Below are positions 1 through 7,996 of a stretch of 64,000 nt of DNA, piece after piece; position 1 is the first letter of the stretch, and each line of letters begins with the position of its first letter. The stretch is from contig CAJTPF010000010.1 of assembly GCA_910578175.1 (NCBI GenBank), positions 8,831 through 72,830 of the forward strand. The letters run 5' to 3'. Origin of the DNA: an uncultured Lachnospiraceae bacterium (GTDB taxonomy: Bacteria > Bacillota > Clostridia > Lachnospirales > Lachnospiraceae). A model generated the notes under the pieces. It saw only the letters and a list, made by a program, of their open reading frames with translations. It was not told the origin of the DNA and did not search any database. A program made the translations under genes and the position numbers.

Positions 1-138
1 AGATATTCTCTTCCCTCAATGATTATGCTTCGCAAGGCAGTCCGGCCAAAGCTGCTGGGCATTTTCATTGCAATATGTACAGTCGGTATTATCGTTGTAG
101 GTTATTTCTTCAACGCAGTACAATATTTAATTGTTTAG
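1..138 (+). CDS. C-terminal end of a permease (partial)
   Basis: An open frame enters from the left edge and runs to TAG at 136-138, giving 45 residues. They end in a hydrophobic helix (about residues 18-42) preceded by a basic stretch, as expected for the last transmembrane segment of an integral membrane protein. The next genes are a thioredoxin-like protein and an arsenate reductase. In clostridia that pair commonly follows an ArsP/DUF318-type (YraQ-like) permease, so a metalloid efflux permease is the likely identity. The call rests mainly on context, because only the tail is in the window. Confidence 0.55.
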   Translation, partial: RYSLPSMIMLRKAVRPKLLGIFIAICTVGIIVVGYFFNAVQYLIV

Positions 139-156
139 TTTTAGGAGGTTATCACT

Positions 157-534
157 ATGGCATTATTTAATTTCGGAAAGAAAAAAGAAGCAAAGAAAGA
201 TCCTGCTTGTGTTAGCGGTTGTGGCTGTCCGGCAGGTGAGGCAGAAGAAATCACAAATGACTTCTGTCTCGATTTAAACGAGGGTGGAATCTGCAGTATC
301 AAGGTACTAGGTGCCGGCTGTAAATCTTGCCACGAACAGTATGAAAACGCTAAACAGGCTGTAAAAGATATGGGTCTTTCTGTAGAGGTCGAATACATTA
401 CTGATATGCAAAAAGTAATGGAATATGGTGTTATGAATATGCCTGCTCTTGTTGTTAATCAAAAGGTTGTGGTTATGGGTAAAGTATTGAAAGCTACAGA
501 TGTAGCTGTTCTGCTGTACAAATTAGGTTTTTAA
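157..534 (+). CDS. Thioredoxin-like redox-active disulfide protein
   Basis: This 125-residue cytoplasmic protein has a charged N-terminal extension, a Cys-rich stretch (CVSGCGCPAG, residues 18-27) and then a small thioredoxin fold starting near residue 44. The redox motif is CKSC at about residues 55-58, and the cis-proline motif NMPALVV is near residue 94. The family is the small archaeal/bacterial redox-active disulfide protein 2 type. The start is set by AGGAGG at 142-147. It ends two bases before arsC, so it may supply electrons to the arsenate reductase or serve the permease upstream; that role is inferred from position. The extra N-terminal cysteines could bind metal or arsenite. Confidence 0.85.
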   Translation: MALFNFGKKKEAKKDPACVSGCGCPAGEAEEITNDFCLDLNEGGICSIKVLGAGCKSCHEQYENAKQAVKDMGLSVEVEYITDMQKVMEYGVMNMPALVVNQKVVVMGKVLKATDVAVLLYKLGF

Positions 535-536
535 CT

Positions 537-917
537 ATGGGAAAAAAGAAAATTGCCTTTATCTGTGTTCACAATTCTTGCCGCAGTCAGATTGCAGAAG
601 CACTCGGAAAGCATTTGGCAGGAGATAAGTTTGAATTTTATTCCGCAGGGACAGAAACAAAGACACAAATCAATCAAGATGCTGTGCGGATTATGAAACA
701 GCTTTATGGGATAGATATGGAGAAAAGTCAATACAGCAAAACGGCTGACAAAATCCCCATGCCCGATATTGCAATTTCAATGGGGTGCGATGTGGGATGT
801 CCTTATATCGGCAGAGCATTTGATGATGATTGGGGACTTGCCGATCCGACAGGAAAGAGTGATGAGTACTTTGTTCAGGTAATAGAGGAAATAGCCCGAA
901 AGATAGAAAGCTTATAG
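537..917 (+). CDS. arsC: Arsenate reductase, low-molecular-weight phosphatase type
   Basis: This 126-residue protein of the thioredoxin-coupled ArsC family reduces arsenate to arsenite for export. The phosphatase loop C-X5-R is at residues 10-16 (CVHNSCR). A cysteine pair at about residues 83 and 87 (GCDVGCP) matches the relay cysteines of this class, and DPTGK near residue 101 resembles the conserved general-acid loop. Translation probably couples to the thioredoxin-like gene two bases upstream, which could be its reductant. The length is normal for the family (about 130 residues). Confidence 0.88.
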   Translation: MGKKKIAFICVHNSCRSQIAEALGKHLAGDKFEFYSAGTETKTQINQDAVRIMKQLYGIDMEKSQYSKTADKIPMPDIAISMGCDVGCPYIGRAFDDDWGLADPTGKSDEYFVQVIEEIARKIESL

Positions 918-1034
918 AGCAAACGGATAAACCTGGATTGTCAACACTTTTTTGATTCTTTTCCAAGTTAGCTGAAACAAGCCTTTATTAAATGGAAAAA
1001 ATGGTATAATAAATATGAATTATCTAAAACATAA

Positions 1035-1202
1035 AATAACTACGGAAGAGGTTATTATTATGTAGCTTCAAACAGAAAATCCTACCCTGATTTTGAAGTT
1101 GTATCACGGGACGACTCTGTTTCTTATAAAAACGCCATTGAGCAGGTCGGCTTTACGATACTAAAGAAGATAAAAGAAAAGTATTTAAAAAAAGATTATT
1201 AA
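1035..1202 (+). pseudogene. Stop-bounded remnant of a coding region
   Basis: A 55-codon stop-to-stop frame with protein-like content (YPDFEVVSRDDSVSYKNAIE near its middle, a Lys-rich end) closes at TAA 1200-1202. It has no start codon with a ribosome site; a TATAAT at 1005-1010 lies upstream. It looks like the C-terminal end of a protein whose front has been lost. I do not recognise the family. The rest of 918-1434 is AT-rich and shows no other gene. Confidence 0.4.
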
Positions 1203-1289
1203 TGTATTCATTAATTTTTCGAAGCATTGTAGCGTTTTATAGAAATATAAGTTTCTATAATATTATAGTTTGTAATAATTATAAAACTA

Positions 1290-1298
1290 TGGTATAAT
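1290..1298 (+). promoter_or_regulatory. Extended -10 promoter element before the HNH gene
   Basis: TGG-TATAAT at 1290-1298 is a consensus extended -10 in an AT-rich tract, about 135 bases before the HNH gene start. No clear -35 is needed for an extended -10. The long leader up to 1434 shows no obvious structured RNA. Confidence 0.45.
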
Positions 1299-1434
1299 TT
1301 GCTATTCATAAAATAGTATGTAATATTAAAATTATGTTTAAGGTTCAATAGAAGTAAAAGGAATAAATATCTACTAAACCGACATTTGCTTTTAAAAATA
1401 ATTTCATTTTATACTTAGAAAGAAGGATTAGATT

Positions 1435-2439
1435 TTGGCACCAGGACATGATTTAAAAGCAGGGCAATATGATGATAGAATGGTATCGGAAGATGAATTA
1501 TGGTCTGCATTCAGTTACTTATTTTCCACGCAGTCAAAAAATTCTTCAAGTTATAAGTTTGGCTTTTTGAAATCGTTGATTGATAATTTGTATAATGTTA
1601 ATGAGAATCTTGTCCTTACATTTGATCAGTTATTTTCAAAGTTTGCAGAGAGCTATTGGAATCTCGTGTTAAAATATGGAATCAGGCAGCAGCCCGTTAT
1701 TAAAGGCAAGAGTTCCACTGTCCTTGAAAGTGTTTTACACAGTGTAGTTGAAAAATATGATATAGCGGCAGACGTACCGTTTGAAAGCCTTACTGATGAA
1801 ATGAAATTGTACGTTTGCGTAAATGTAAAACGAAAATGTAAAGTAAATGTGGTGGGAGCGCTTTATGGGGATTTAAAAGGGTTGATTTATTCATTTTCAA
1901 AAAAAGAAGAATGGATTCAATTTAGTCCGTACATGTATGAATTTCTGTGTAAGCATAAGCTGGTTATTGAAAAAATGAACTACTATGAGTGGGCAAGATA
2001 TATGGAAAAAGTGAATGATGATTCGGTGCTTGACCATTTGCTTACAAAGATTGAAATAAGCACTCTGAGAAATAATTTATCGGTATACAGACATATTTTA
2101 TTTGACGAATTTGAGAGTAAAGAATGCTTTTATTGTGGAAAGCCGCTTAGAGAAGATGCTATTCATGTGGATCATTTTATACCATGGTCATTTATTAAAG
2201 ATGATCAGTTGTGGAATTTTGTTTTGGCATGTCCCGGATGTAATGAATCAAAGAATGATAAACTGCCTGCTATCATTTATTTGGAGCGAATAATAGAAAG
2301 AAACAGTAGTGATATATTATTAAAATATGCCAATATGCTAACAAACTATAAAAGTCAGAAAATGCGTCATATATATAATTGGGCAGTAACAAATGGTTAT
2401 AATACAATTTGGACACCGTCAGCAAAAAGGCATTTCTAA
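1435..2439 (+). CDS. HNH endonuclease domain protein
   Basis: This 334-residue protein starts at TTG 1435 behind GAAGGA (1423-1428). The first roughly 220 residues are a helical region I do not recognise. The HNH module follows at about residues 224-282: a CFYCGK zinc knuckle, then HVDHFIPWS (catalytic HxxDH-like part), then CPGCNESKNDK with the second zinc cysteine pair. This is the classical McrA-like HNH nuclease core. Such single genes occur as solitary restriction or defence nucleases and as cargo of mobile elements. Its placement between two decayed gene fragments favours an acquired island. The target and any partner are unknown, and no methyltransferase is adjacent. Confidence 0.8.
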   Translation: MAPGHDLKAGQYDDRMVSEDELWSAFSYLFSTQSKNSSSYKFGFLKSLIDNLYNVNENLVLTFDQLFSKFAESYWNLVLKYGIRQQPVIKGKSSTVLESVLHSVVEKYDIAADVPFESLTDEMKLYVCVNVKRKCKVNVVGALYGDLKGLIYSFSKKEEWIQFSPYMYEFLCKHKLVIEKMNYYEWARYMEKVNDDSVLDHLLTKIEISTLRNNLSVYRHILFDEFESKECFYCGKPLREDAIHVDHFIPWSFIKDDQLWNFVLACPGCNESKNDKLPAIIYLERIIERNSSDILLKYANMLTNYKSQKMRHIYNWAVTNGYNTIWTPSAKRHF

Positions 2440-2451
2440 AGCAATGTATCG

Positions 2452-2607
2452 GGTGTTTTGTACGAAAATGGGCATATTTTTATGGTGCCACGGGAAGGGG
2501 AAGGTTCCATTAACCTGTTGCCAAGGTCGCTCGGGGTTTGGCGCACCTACAATCAGGATGAATTTGACAGCCTTTGTCTGGGCAGATACCGTAACATGGA
2601 AAGGTGA
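2452..2607 (+). pseudogene. C-terminal remnant of an unrecognised protein
   Basis: A 51-codon frame ending at TGA 2605-2607 begins without a start codon just after the HNH gene. It has a more GC-rich, ordinary-looking coding character (segments HIFMVPREGEG and WRTYNQDEFDSLCLGRYR). It reads like the last 50 residues of a larger, truncated gene. I cannot name the family. Confidence 0.45.
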
Positions 2608-2624
2608 TTATTAAAGATAAAATA

Positions 2625-2633
2625 TGGTATAAT
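2625..2633 (+). promoter_or_regulatory. Extended -10 promoter for agrA1-agrC1
   Basis: TGG-TATAAT at 2625-2633 is 65 bases before the agrA1 start, with no gene between. It is the best candidate promoter for the regulator-kinase pair. GGGGAAAAAG just before ATG 2698 is the ribosome site. Confidence 0.5.
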
Positions 2634-2697
2634 GTATAACGGTTTAGGGATTTATTAAAAAGATGAGATTGTAACATAACGGACAAGGGGAAAAAGT

Positions 2698-3468
2698 ATG
2701 TACAATATTGCAATATGTGATGACAATGCAGAATTTTTGGAAATAATGAAGGGTACTATTGAAATTAATATAGAATTTACTTCTGATATGCTATGTCATC
2801 TGTTTTCATGCGGAAAAGAATTGCTGGAATCATGTGTGGAAAAATATAATTTAATAATTCTTGATCTGCAGATGGATTGTATGGATGGATATGTAGCTGC
2901 AAAGGAGATAAGAAAGAAAAATAAAGACGTGGTATTAGCCTTTTGCTCCGGAGTGATCATGCCCCAGCCTAAGCATTTTGAGGTACAGCCTTATCGCTAT
3001 ATTCTGAAAAAAATAGATGTTGACAAAATGCAAAGAAATATTTCTGATTTACTTATTGAAATGAAACAGAGAAAGACAAATAATGTGGTAGAGGTAGTAA
3101 GCGATGGAAAAGCTTATAGAACTAATATCAGAGGGGTAATATATATTGAACGTTTGAAACGGGGAAGTAAATTAGTGATTGAGCAGGAGAATAAAGGGAA
3201 TGAAAACACATTTAACGAAATGCTGAGCAATGAAAAGTTGGAAGATTGGTATCAGCAGCTTTCTGAAGAGGGTTTCGAATTTATACATAAAAGTTACATA
3301 GTGAATATGCAGAAGGTTGTTAGTATAGTTAAAAATGATATTTTAATGAGCAATAACCAACTTTTAAGATTAACCAGAACTTACAGACAAAAATTTCATG
3401 AACGGTTTTCCCATTATTTCAGCAAAAAGTATAGGAGGGATATGGGAAATGATAAATGTAGCGGTTGA
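2698..3468 (+). CDS. AgrA-like LytTR response regulator (system 1)
   Basis: This 256-residue response regulator has a receiver domain (residues 1-125) with the acidic pair D8/D9 and phosphoacceptor D56 in LDLQMD, then a LytTR DNA-binding domain (about 140-245, ending in the RTYRQKF region typical of LytTR). AgrA-type proteins bind paired 9-bp direct repeats upstream of agr promoters; a candidate pair lies before agrD1. The 3' end overlaps the kinase gene by 20 bases, implying coupled translation. It is expected to be phosphorylated by AgrC1 when the AgrD1 peptide is sensed. Confidence 0.9.
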   Translation: MYNIAICDDNAEFLEIMKGTIEINIEFTSDMLCHLFSCGKELLESCVEKYNLIILDLQMDCMDGYVAAKEIRKKNKDVVLAFCSGVIMPQPKHFEVQPYRYILKKIDVDKMQRNISDLLIEMKQRKTNNVVEVVSDGKAYRTNIRGVIYIERLKRGSKLVIEQENKGNENTFNEMLSNEKLEDWYQQLSEEGFEFIHKSYIVNMQKVVSIVKNDILMSNNQLLRLTRTYRQKFHERFSHYFSKKYRRDMGNDKCSG

Positions 3469-4768
3469 TTTTTTAATCTGTATGTTTGAGGTGTATGTGT
3501 TTTATGATTTTTTGCATGATATTATAGAAAGAAGAACGGATAATAAAACGGTAATATACGCAGTTTTAGGAGTAATGTCTGTGATAATGTATGGTATCAA
3601 TTATAGTCATTTGTCACAGGTAAATCTGCCCGGAGGATTATTGCTCTTTTTATTGGGAACTTTTTTGCTGTTTGGTGGAAATATAAAAACAAAAATATCA
3701 TACTATCTGATATTTTATATTATAATGACCGGTATGGAATTTGTGGTGGGAATTCTCTTTTTTCTTTTAACTTCTTCAGAATTTCTTGCAAAAGAATTAT
3801 ATCCGTTTAGGAATTTTCTGCTGGTTGTTATTACAAAATTAGTATCTTATGTTTCTTTGCGTTTAGTTAAAATATTTTTGAATTCTAAAGAAGTGGGAAC
3901 AAGCGGGAAATTATTAAAAATGATATTTCTGTTTCCTGTAACCACCATATTGGTATATGCTGGATTATTTTATGCCAATATACAAATGGAAGAGGGGAAA
4001 ATTGTTCTTTGTATAGGCTGTATTTTGTTATTGTTTGCTAATGTTCTTGTATTTTATATTATTGAAAGATTAACATTTGTAATGGAACAAAACAGTGAAT
4101 ATGAGTTGATGAGTTTTCAAAATTCATTCCATAATGCATATTATAGCAAATTAGAGGAAGTAGAAAAGAAACATAAGAGGTATGCACATGATCTAAAGGA
4201 ATATTTACAGACGATAGGCGGGCTTGCAGTAAAATGTAAGAGTGAGGAAATTGTGGATATTTTAAAAGAAATGGAAGTAGAAATTGACAGCATACCGGAT
4301 AAAAAATATATAAATAATACTGTTTTAAATGCTCTGATCTGTGAAAAGGAGCTGCAGGCCCAAAAAGAGCATATAGAATTTAATATTATGATAGAACCTG
4401 AATTAAGTCTGGAAAAAATTAAAAATGTTGATCTGGTTGTTATGGTAGGGAATTTAATTGATAATGCAATTGAAGCAGCAACTTTGTGTAAGAGAGAAAA
4501 AAGAATAAATTTAAAATTCTATGAGACAGATGGAAATTTTATTGTATTGGATATTGAAAATACTTATGGTAACAATATAAGAAGAAAAGGAGAAAAATAT
4601 CTTACCACAAAGAAAGATGAAAAATATCATGGAATAGGGATTAAAAGCGTTAAAGAAAAGGCTGAGAAATATGGCGGATTATTATTTCTGGAACAAAAGG
4701 ATAATTTATTTGTAAGTATTTTGACTTTATCAAAATCGGCACCAATAAAGGTTTATAGTGGTTTGTGA
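3449..4768 (+). CDS. AgrC-like GHKL sensor histidine kinase (system 1)
   Basis: This 439-residue membrane kinase starts at ATG 3449, chosen because AGGAGG (3433-3438) sits 10 bases before it; the upstream ATG at 3398 in the same frame lies inside agrA1. About six transmembrane helices fill residues 1-210, followed by a coiled dimerisation helix with the phosphoacceptor motif AHDLKEYLQT (about residue 247). The GHKL ATPase has an N box (NLIDNAIEAA) and G box (HGIGIKSVKEKAEKYGG). It is expected to sense the cyclic peptide made by AgrB1 from AgrD1 and phosphorylate the overlapping AgrA1. Confidence 0.9.
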   Translation: MINVAVDFLICMFEVYVFYDFLHDIIERRTDNKTVIYAVLGVMSVIMYGINYSHLSQVNLPGGLLLFLLGTFLLFGGNIKTKISYYLIFYIIMTGMEFVVGILFFLLTSSEFLAKELYPFRNFLLVVITKLVSYVSLRLVKIFLNSKEVGTSGKLLKMIFLFPVTTILVYAGLFYANIQMEEGKIVLCIGCILLLFANVLVFYIIERLTFVMEQNSEYELMSFQNSFHNAYYSKLEEVEKKHKRYAHDLKEYLQTIGGLAVKCKSEEIVDILKEMEVEIDSIPDKKYINNTVLNALICEKELQAQKEHIEFNIMIEPELSLEKIKNVDLVVMVGNLIDNAIEAATLCKREKRINLKFYETDGNFIVLDIENTYGNNIRRKGEKYLTTKKDEKYHGIGIKSVKEKAEKYGGLLFLEQKDNLFVSILTLSKSAPIKVYSGL

Positions 4769-4794
4769 AACATTATAAATCTTTTTTTGTGTCG

Positions 4795-4859
4795 ATTTTG
4801 CCAATTTAAATGTCAGTTTGGTCAAAGGTATTGAAATGGTCAAATATGAATAATATACT
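4795..4859 (+). promoter_or_regulatory. AgrA-type direct-repeat operator and -10 box of agrD1B1
   Basis: ATTTTGCCA (4795-4803) and GTTTGGTCA (4816-4824) are imperfect 9-bp repeats 21 bp apart, the classic LytTR arrangement. A third related copy, AAATGGTCA, is at 4834-4842. TATACT at 4854-4859 is a plausible -10 box, 37 bases before the agrD1 start. The first repeat matches the operator of agrD2 at 8 of 9 positions, and the distance to the start codon is nearly the same (101 versus 105 bases). Confidence 0.6.
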
Positions 4860-4895
4860 GTTTATATTATTGATAACACAGAAAAGGGGTGTATT

Positions 4896-5057
4896 ATGAA
4901 AGTTTTTATAAAGAATATTTTAAAAAAATCAAATCTATGTTCTATTATTAATGCAGTAGCTCTATTTTTAGCAATAGATACAGTTAATTCCGCATGTATG
5001 TGGATCATGTATCAGCCTGAGGTTCCGGAAGAAATGAAAGAATATCGGAACAAATAA
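4896..5057 (+). CDS. AgrD-like cyclic thiolactone autoinducer precursor 1
   Basis: This 53-residue prepropeptide has an N-terminal amphipathic/hydrophobic leader (residues 1-32), a core NSACMWIM (31-38) and the conserved tail YQPEVPEE. By comparison with clostridial AgrD peptides, where a five-residue ring precedes a QP-rich tail, the predicted signal ring is Cys-Met-Trp-Ile-Met. GGGG before the start (4886-4889) is the ribosome site. It ends one base before agrB1, the membrane peptidase expected to process it. Confidence 0.9.
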   Translation: MKVFIKNILKKSNLCSIINAVALFLAIDTVNSACMWIMYQPEVPEEMKEYRNK

Positions 5058-5058
5058 T

Positions 5059-5649
5059 ATGATACATAAAGTTTCAGAAAAAATTATTAATTGGCAGATT
5101 ATTAAGGGGAATTTAAGAGAATGTGAACAAAACAAATATATATATGCATACGAAATCCTGTTAAATCAGTTGATAAATCTGACAATTGCAATAGTTTTGG
5201 CATTTATTTCACAAGAATTAAAAGCAGTACTGATATTTCTTGCTATATATATTCCATTACGTAAATACGCCGGCGGTTTTCATGCTAAAAATAATGGAAG
5301 ATGTATTATTTATTCTACTTTCATTATTATTGTTGTAATTTTACTAAATAAGCGGCTTCGATATTTCCCAAATGGAAATATCGCAGAAATATGTTTTCTA
5401 TTGTTGTTGGTGTTTGTATGGTATGTAGCACCTATTGAGGCAAAAAACAAGAAATTAGCCATGGAAGAAAGAAGGAAGTTCAGGAAAAAAGTTCATCTGG
5501 TCTGTGTGATGCATATATTTATTATGACGTTAAATGTATTTGTACTAAAGAGGACATGTATTTCTATCAATATCTTATTAGGATATTTAACTTTATTTGG
5601 AGTATTGATTATTACATATAAAGACAAAAAGATGAAAATTGCTAATTAA
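5059..5649 (+). CDS. AgrB-like peptide-processing membrane protease 1
   Basis: This 196-residue AgrB-family protein has hydrophobic segments at about residues 38-66, 83-98, 108-124 and 146-187. The catalytic pair is H75 and C82 inside RKYAGGFHAKNNGRC, the signature of the family. It cleaves the C-terminal tail of AgrD and forms the thiolactone. The gene starts one base after agrD1, so translation is probably coupled. The order here is agrA-agrC-agrD-agrB. Confidence 0.92.
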   Translation: MIHKVSEKIINWQIIKGNLRECEQNKYIYAYEILLNQLINLTIAIVLAFISQELKAVLIFLAIYIPLRKYAGGFHAKNNGRCIIYSTFIIIVVILLNKRLRYFPNGNIAEICFLLLLVFVWYVAPIEAKNKKLAMEERRKFRKKVHLVCVMHIFIMTLNVFVLKRTCISINILLGYLTLFGVLIITYKDKKMKIAN

Positions 5650-5715
5650 AGTACCGGATACTCTTAAATTTATTTTGTAACTACTAAGAAAGGGGGCGAA
5701 TAAAGGAAAGAAAAT

Positions 5716-5880
5716 TTGTTTGATTTACATACTATACTAAAGCAAAAAATAACCGGTCAATACAAAAAGATAAAGATCCCTGTAATGAGTAACTGGTTTA
5801 AAATGGGATATGGGAACTTATTAATCAATCGGTCTTTCTTGACTACACCATTATTATATCAGGAGGAATTTTTATGTTAA
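5716..5880 (+). CDS. Possible 54-residue ORF between agrB1 and the secreted protein
   Basis: A TTG-initiated frame starts five bases after AAAGGAAAG (5702-5710) and ends at TAA 5878-5880, overlapping the start of the next gene by seven bases. The product would be basic, with no signal peptide or recognisable motif. The ribosome site and the overlapping stop suggest coupling, but the sequence has no known relative and may be chance. Confidence 0.25.
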   Translation: MFDLHTILKQKITGQYKKIKIPVMSNWFKMGYGNLLINRSFLTTPLLYQEEFLC

Positions 5881-6323
5881 ATTTAAAGATGATCACAAAG
5901 AGAACATGGAAAAAGCTTGGAGCATTAACTTTAGCGGGAGCTATCGCAATGACGGGCATTTGTGGCGGTACTGTTGTACAGGCAGCAGATATTCAAAGCG
6001 CTGACTGGGGAGCATACAAAACACCGGGATCTAATGGCACACCATTTACAACCTGTACGTTGACACGTTATGGCGGCACTATAAAGTTCTATACTTATAC
6101 GTTAGGAGGGGCCAGTTATGTAGCAGCGAAATGCAAGGGGGACAATTGTACAATTAATAATTCAAACAAATATGTGATAAGAAGTGTGGCCAGTAAAACA
6201 TCTTATACATCTTTCACAGTTGGGAATTGTACAAGCCAAACAAAGATGAAATTTGTAATTACAGTTGAGCATAACGGTAACATAGGTTCAACGGTCTATG
6301 GAACGGGAAATATTCGTTACTAA
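5874..6323 (+). CDS. Small secreted cysteine-containing protein (system 1 effector candidate)
   Basis: This 149-residue protein has a clear signal peptide: basic N-terminus, hydrophobic core about residues 16-35, likely cleavage after VQAA near residue 38. The mature part (about 110 residues) is Thr/Tyr/Gly/Asn-rich, probably all-beta, with four cysteines (TTCTL, KCKGDNC, GNCTS) that could form two disulfides. GGAGG at 5863-5867 precedes the ATG. It lies directly downstream of agrDB1, and a similar-sized secreted protein sits in the same place after agrDB2. A bacteriocin-like or surface effector under agr control is plausible but unproven. Confidence 0.6.
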   Translation: MLNLKMITKRTWKKLGALTLAGAIAMTGICGGTVVQAADIQSADWGAYKTPGSNGTPFTTCTLTRYGGTIKFYTYTLGGASYVAAKCKGDNCTINNSNKYVIRSVASKTSYTSFTVGNCTSQTKMKFVITVEHNGNIGSTVYGTGNIRY

Positions 6324-6371
6324 TACAGGTATTGTTATAGATTCCGGAAAAAGGTAAATAAACGAAGTCAT

Positions 6372-6415
6372 CATATGCAGACAGGATCACGTTCAGTGCT
6401 CCTGTCTGTTATATG
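6372..6415. terminator. Hairpin after the secreted protein gene
   Basis: CATATGCAGACAGGA (6372-6386) pairs with TCCTGTCTGTTATATG (6400-6415) around a 13-base loop. No long T tract follows, so it may be an RNA processing or weak termination element rather than a strong intrinsic terminator. Confidence 0.4.
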
Positions 6416-6493
6416 TAAAGAGAAAAATAATGGATAAAAAGGAACTAAGGCCGGTTGAAAACGGCCAAGAGATTCCGGAAATGAGGATGGAAA

Positions 6494-7711
6494 ATGAAGT
6501 CTAAAAATCTGAAGTTATATATTATATTTATTGGGATAATAGCAGTATATTCAGGATGTTCAAGAAAAGAGAATACCATAGATTTATTACCGGTACAAAC
6601 CGTAGAAAAAATGATAGAAAGTGATTATACGGAAGTAAAAAACGGATATTATAGCAATTTAATCATAGATGATTTTTTGGTGATGTTTCCAAAAGGAAAG
6701 GATCAAATTTACGAGTTGATGATTCAGCCGAAAAGATTACAAGTTACAGGCGGAGCATTGATTTCTCTGGTTAAGGAACAGATCGGAGTTGCCAAAGGAT
6801 ATCTTGGAGACGGAATTAGAGATTCGGATTTTGAAATAGAATTGTTTGAGGGGAATGAGTCAGAGCGTTATCAATATAGTGAGGTATTATCCGGTGAATC
6901 TGAAAATAAATATCTGGGAATGGTATTATACGATAAAATGGAAGAAGACGAAAAATATATGCAGTTTAATCCGGAGTATTCATTGGTCTGGATGAGCGCA
7001 GGAGGTTTAAAAGAACGGGGAAATTCTTCTGTTTCCGTAATTATGGCTGCTACACAGGGACAGGCAGATTACGTCCGTGTATATTATAGAAATTCTGCAG
7101 ACGGATCATTAGAGGATACTTACAACCTTGCAGATGGTGAGTATAGCATTCGGGAAGGTATATCATTTGTAGAAGATTATATGAACAATAAAATGCCATA
7201 CCCGGTAGATTCATCAGCGCCAAAACGGGTAGACAGGGTTTATGTTCTGTCCTTGGGAAATAATAGATTTGCATATTACTTTACACTTAGAAAATCTTTT
7301 GATGGGATTATGTTTGACACCTGGTTGGAGGGAAGGATGTATCAGGAAGGAAGTCCCGAATCTTATACGGTATATGATAGCGCAGGCGTTGCCGTATTTG
7401 AAAAAAACAGTGTGGATTTTTTCTATGGTTATATTAACAACCAGATCATTCAAAGGACAGATAAAGCCATTGATAAAATCATATCATTAAAGGATGCGTT
7501 TGGTCTTGTATCGGATCATTTAGAGGGGAAGGGAAATTATATCATAAAAAGTACGGAATTTTCTTACCGTTCCAAATATGTGAACGAAGAGGAAGAAAAG
7601 GAGCGGGCATATCCGGTTTGGAAATTCGAAGCAGAAAAAGGTACGAATATGATTAAACTTTATGTAAATGCGGTGTCCGGTGCCGTAGAATGTGTAACGT
7701 TAAAAGAATAG
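6494..7711 (+). CDS. Probable lipoprotein with PepSY-like C-terminus
   Basis: This 405-residue protein has a short N-terminal hydrophobic helix (residues 7-21) ending in YSGC, a lipobox-like site with Cys22. The large extracytoplasmic part is acidic and tyrosine-rich. The last 80 residues (YPVWKFEAE...YVNAVSGAVE) resemble PepSY/YycI-like folds, which often inhibit peptidases or modulate sensors. GGAUGG-like GAGGATGG (6483-6490) is the ribosome site. It stands between the two agr systems, so an immunity or sensing role is possible; no specific function can be named. Confidence 0.6.
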   Translation: MKSKNLKLYIIFIGIIAVYSGCSRKENTIDLLPVQTVEKMIESDYTEVKNGYYSNLIIDDFLVMFPKGKDQIYELMIQPKRLQVTGGALISLVKEQIGVAKGYLGDGIRDSDFEIELFEGNESERYQYSEVLSGESENKYLGMVLYDKMEEDEKYMQFNPEYSLVWMSAGGLKERGNSSVSVIMAATQGQADYVRVYYRNSADGSLEDTYNLADGEYSIREGISFVEDYMNNKMPYPVDSSAPKRVDRVYVLSLGNNRFAYYFTLRKSFDGIMFDTWLEGRMYQEGSPESYTVYDSAGVAVFEKNSVDFFYGYINNQIIQRTDKAIDKIISLKDAFGLVSDHLEGKGNYIIKSTEFSYRSKYVNEEEEKERAYPVWKFEAEKGTNMIKLYVNAVSGAVECVTLKE

Positions 7712-7743
7712 CCGAAACGATCCTAAAATGTCCTCCCTGATTA

Positions 7744-7808
7744 AATTTCGCCCCAGAATATATGAATTTCGCCATTCGTCATATTTCATGACCAAATTAT
7801 AGTATTAT
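7744..7808 (+). promoter_or_regulatory. AgrA-type direct-repeat operator and -10 box of agrD2B2
   Basis: AATTTCGCC occurs at 7744-7752 and again, perfectly, at 7765-7773, a 21-bp period as in LytTR operators. TATTAT (7803-7808), or the overlapping TATAGT, gives a -10 box at the same offset as in the agrD1 promoter. The motif closely resembles ATTTTGCCA in the agrD1 operator, suggesting related or cross-acting regulators. Confidence 0.65.
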
Positions 7809-7849
7809 ATATCTGCAAGTCGAATAACCGTGAAAGAGAGGATAATATC

Positions 7850-7996
7850 ATGAAAAAAGTCATCAAAAAACATTTATCAACAGTAATCGAAACAATTGCC
7901 TTCAAGATTGCCACTGAAGATGCAAATTCAGCGTGTCCCTGTATTTCATACCAGCCGAAATTGCCAAAGTCCGTTAAGAAACTGAGAAAATTTTAA
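7850..7996 (+). CDS. AgrD-like cyclic thiolactone autoinducer precursor 2
   Basis: This 48-residue prepropeptide has a basic/hydrophobic leader, core NSACPCIS (residues 26-33) and tail YQPKLPKS. The predicted ring by analogy is Cys-Pro-Cys-Ile-Ser, unusual in holding two cysteines. The C-terminal tail is strongly basic, whereas AgrD tails are normally acidic, as in AgrD1 here. AGAGAGGAT precedes the ATG. The stop codon overlaps the start of agrB2 by one base. Confidence 0.88.
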   Translation: MKKVIKKHLSTVIETIAFKIATEDANSACPCISYQPKLPKSVKKLRKF

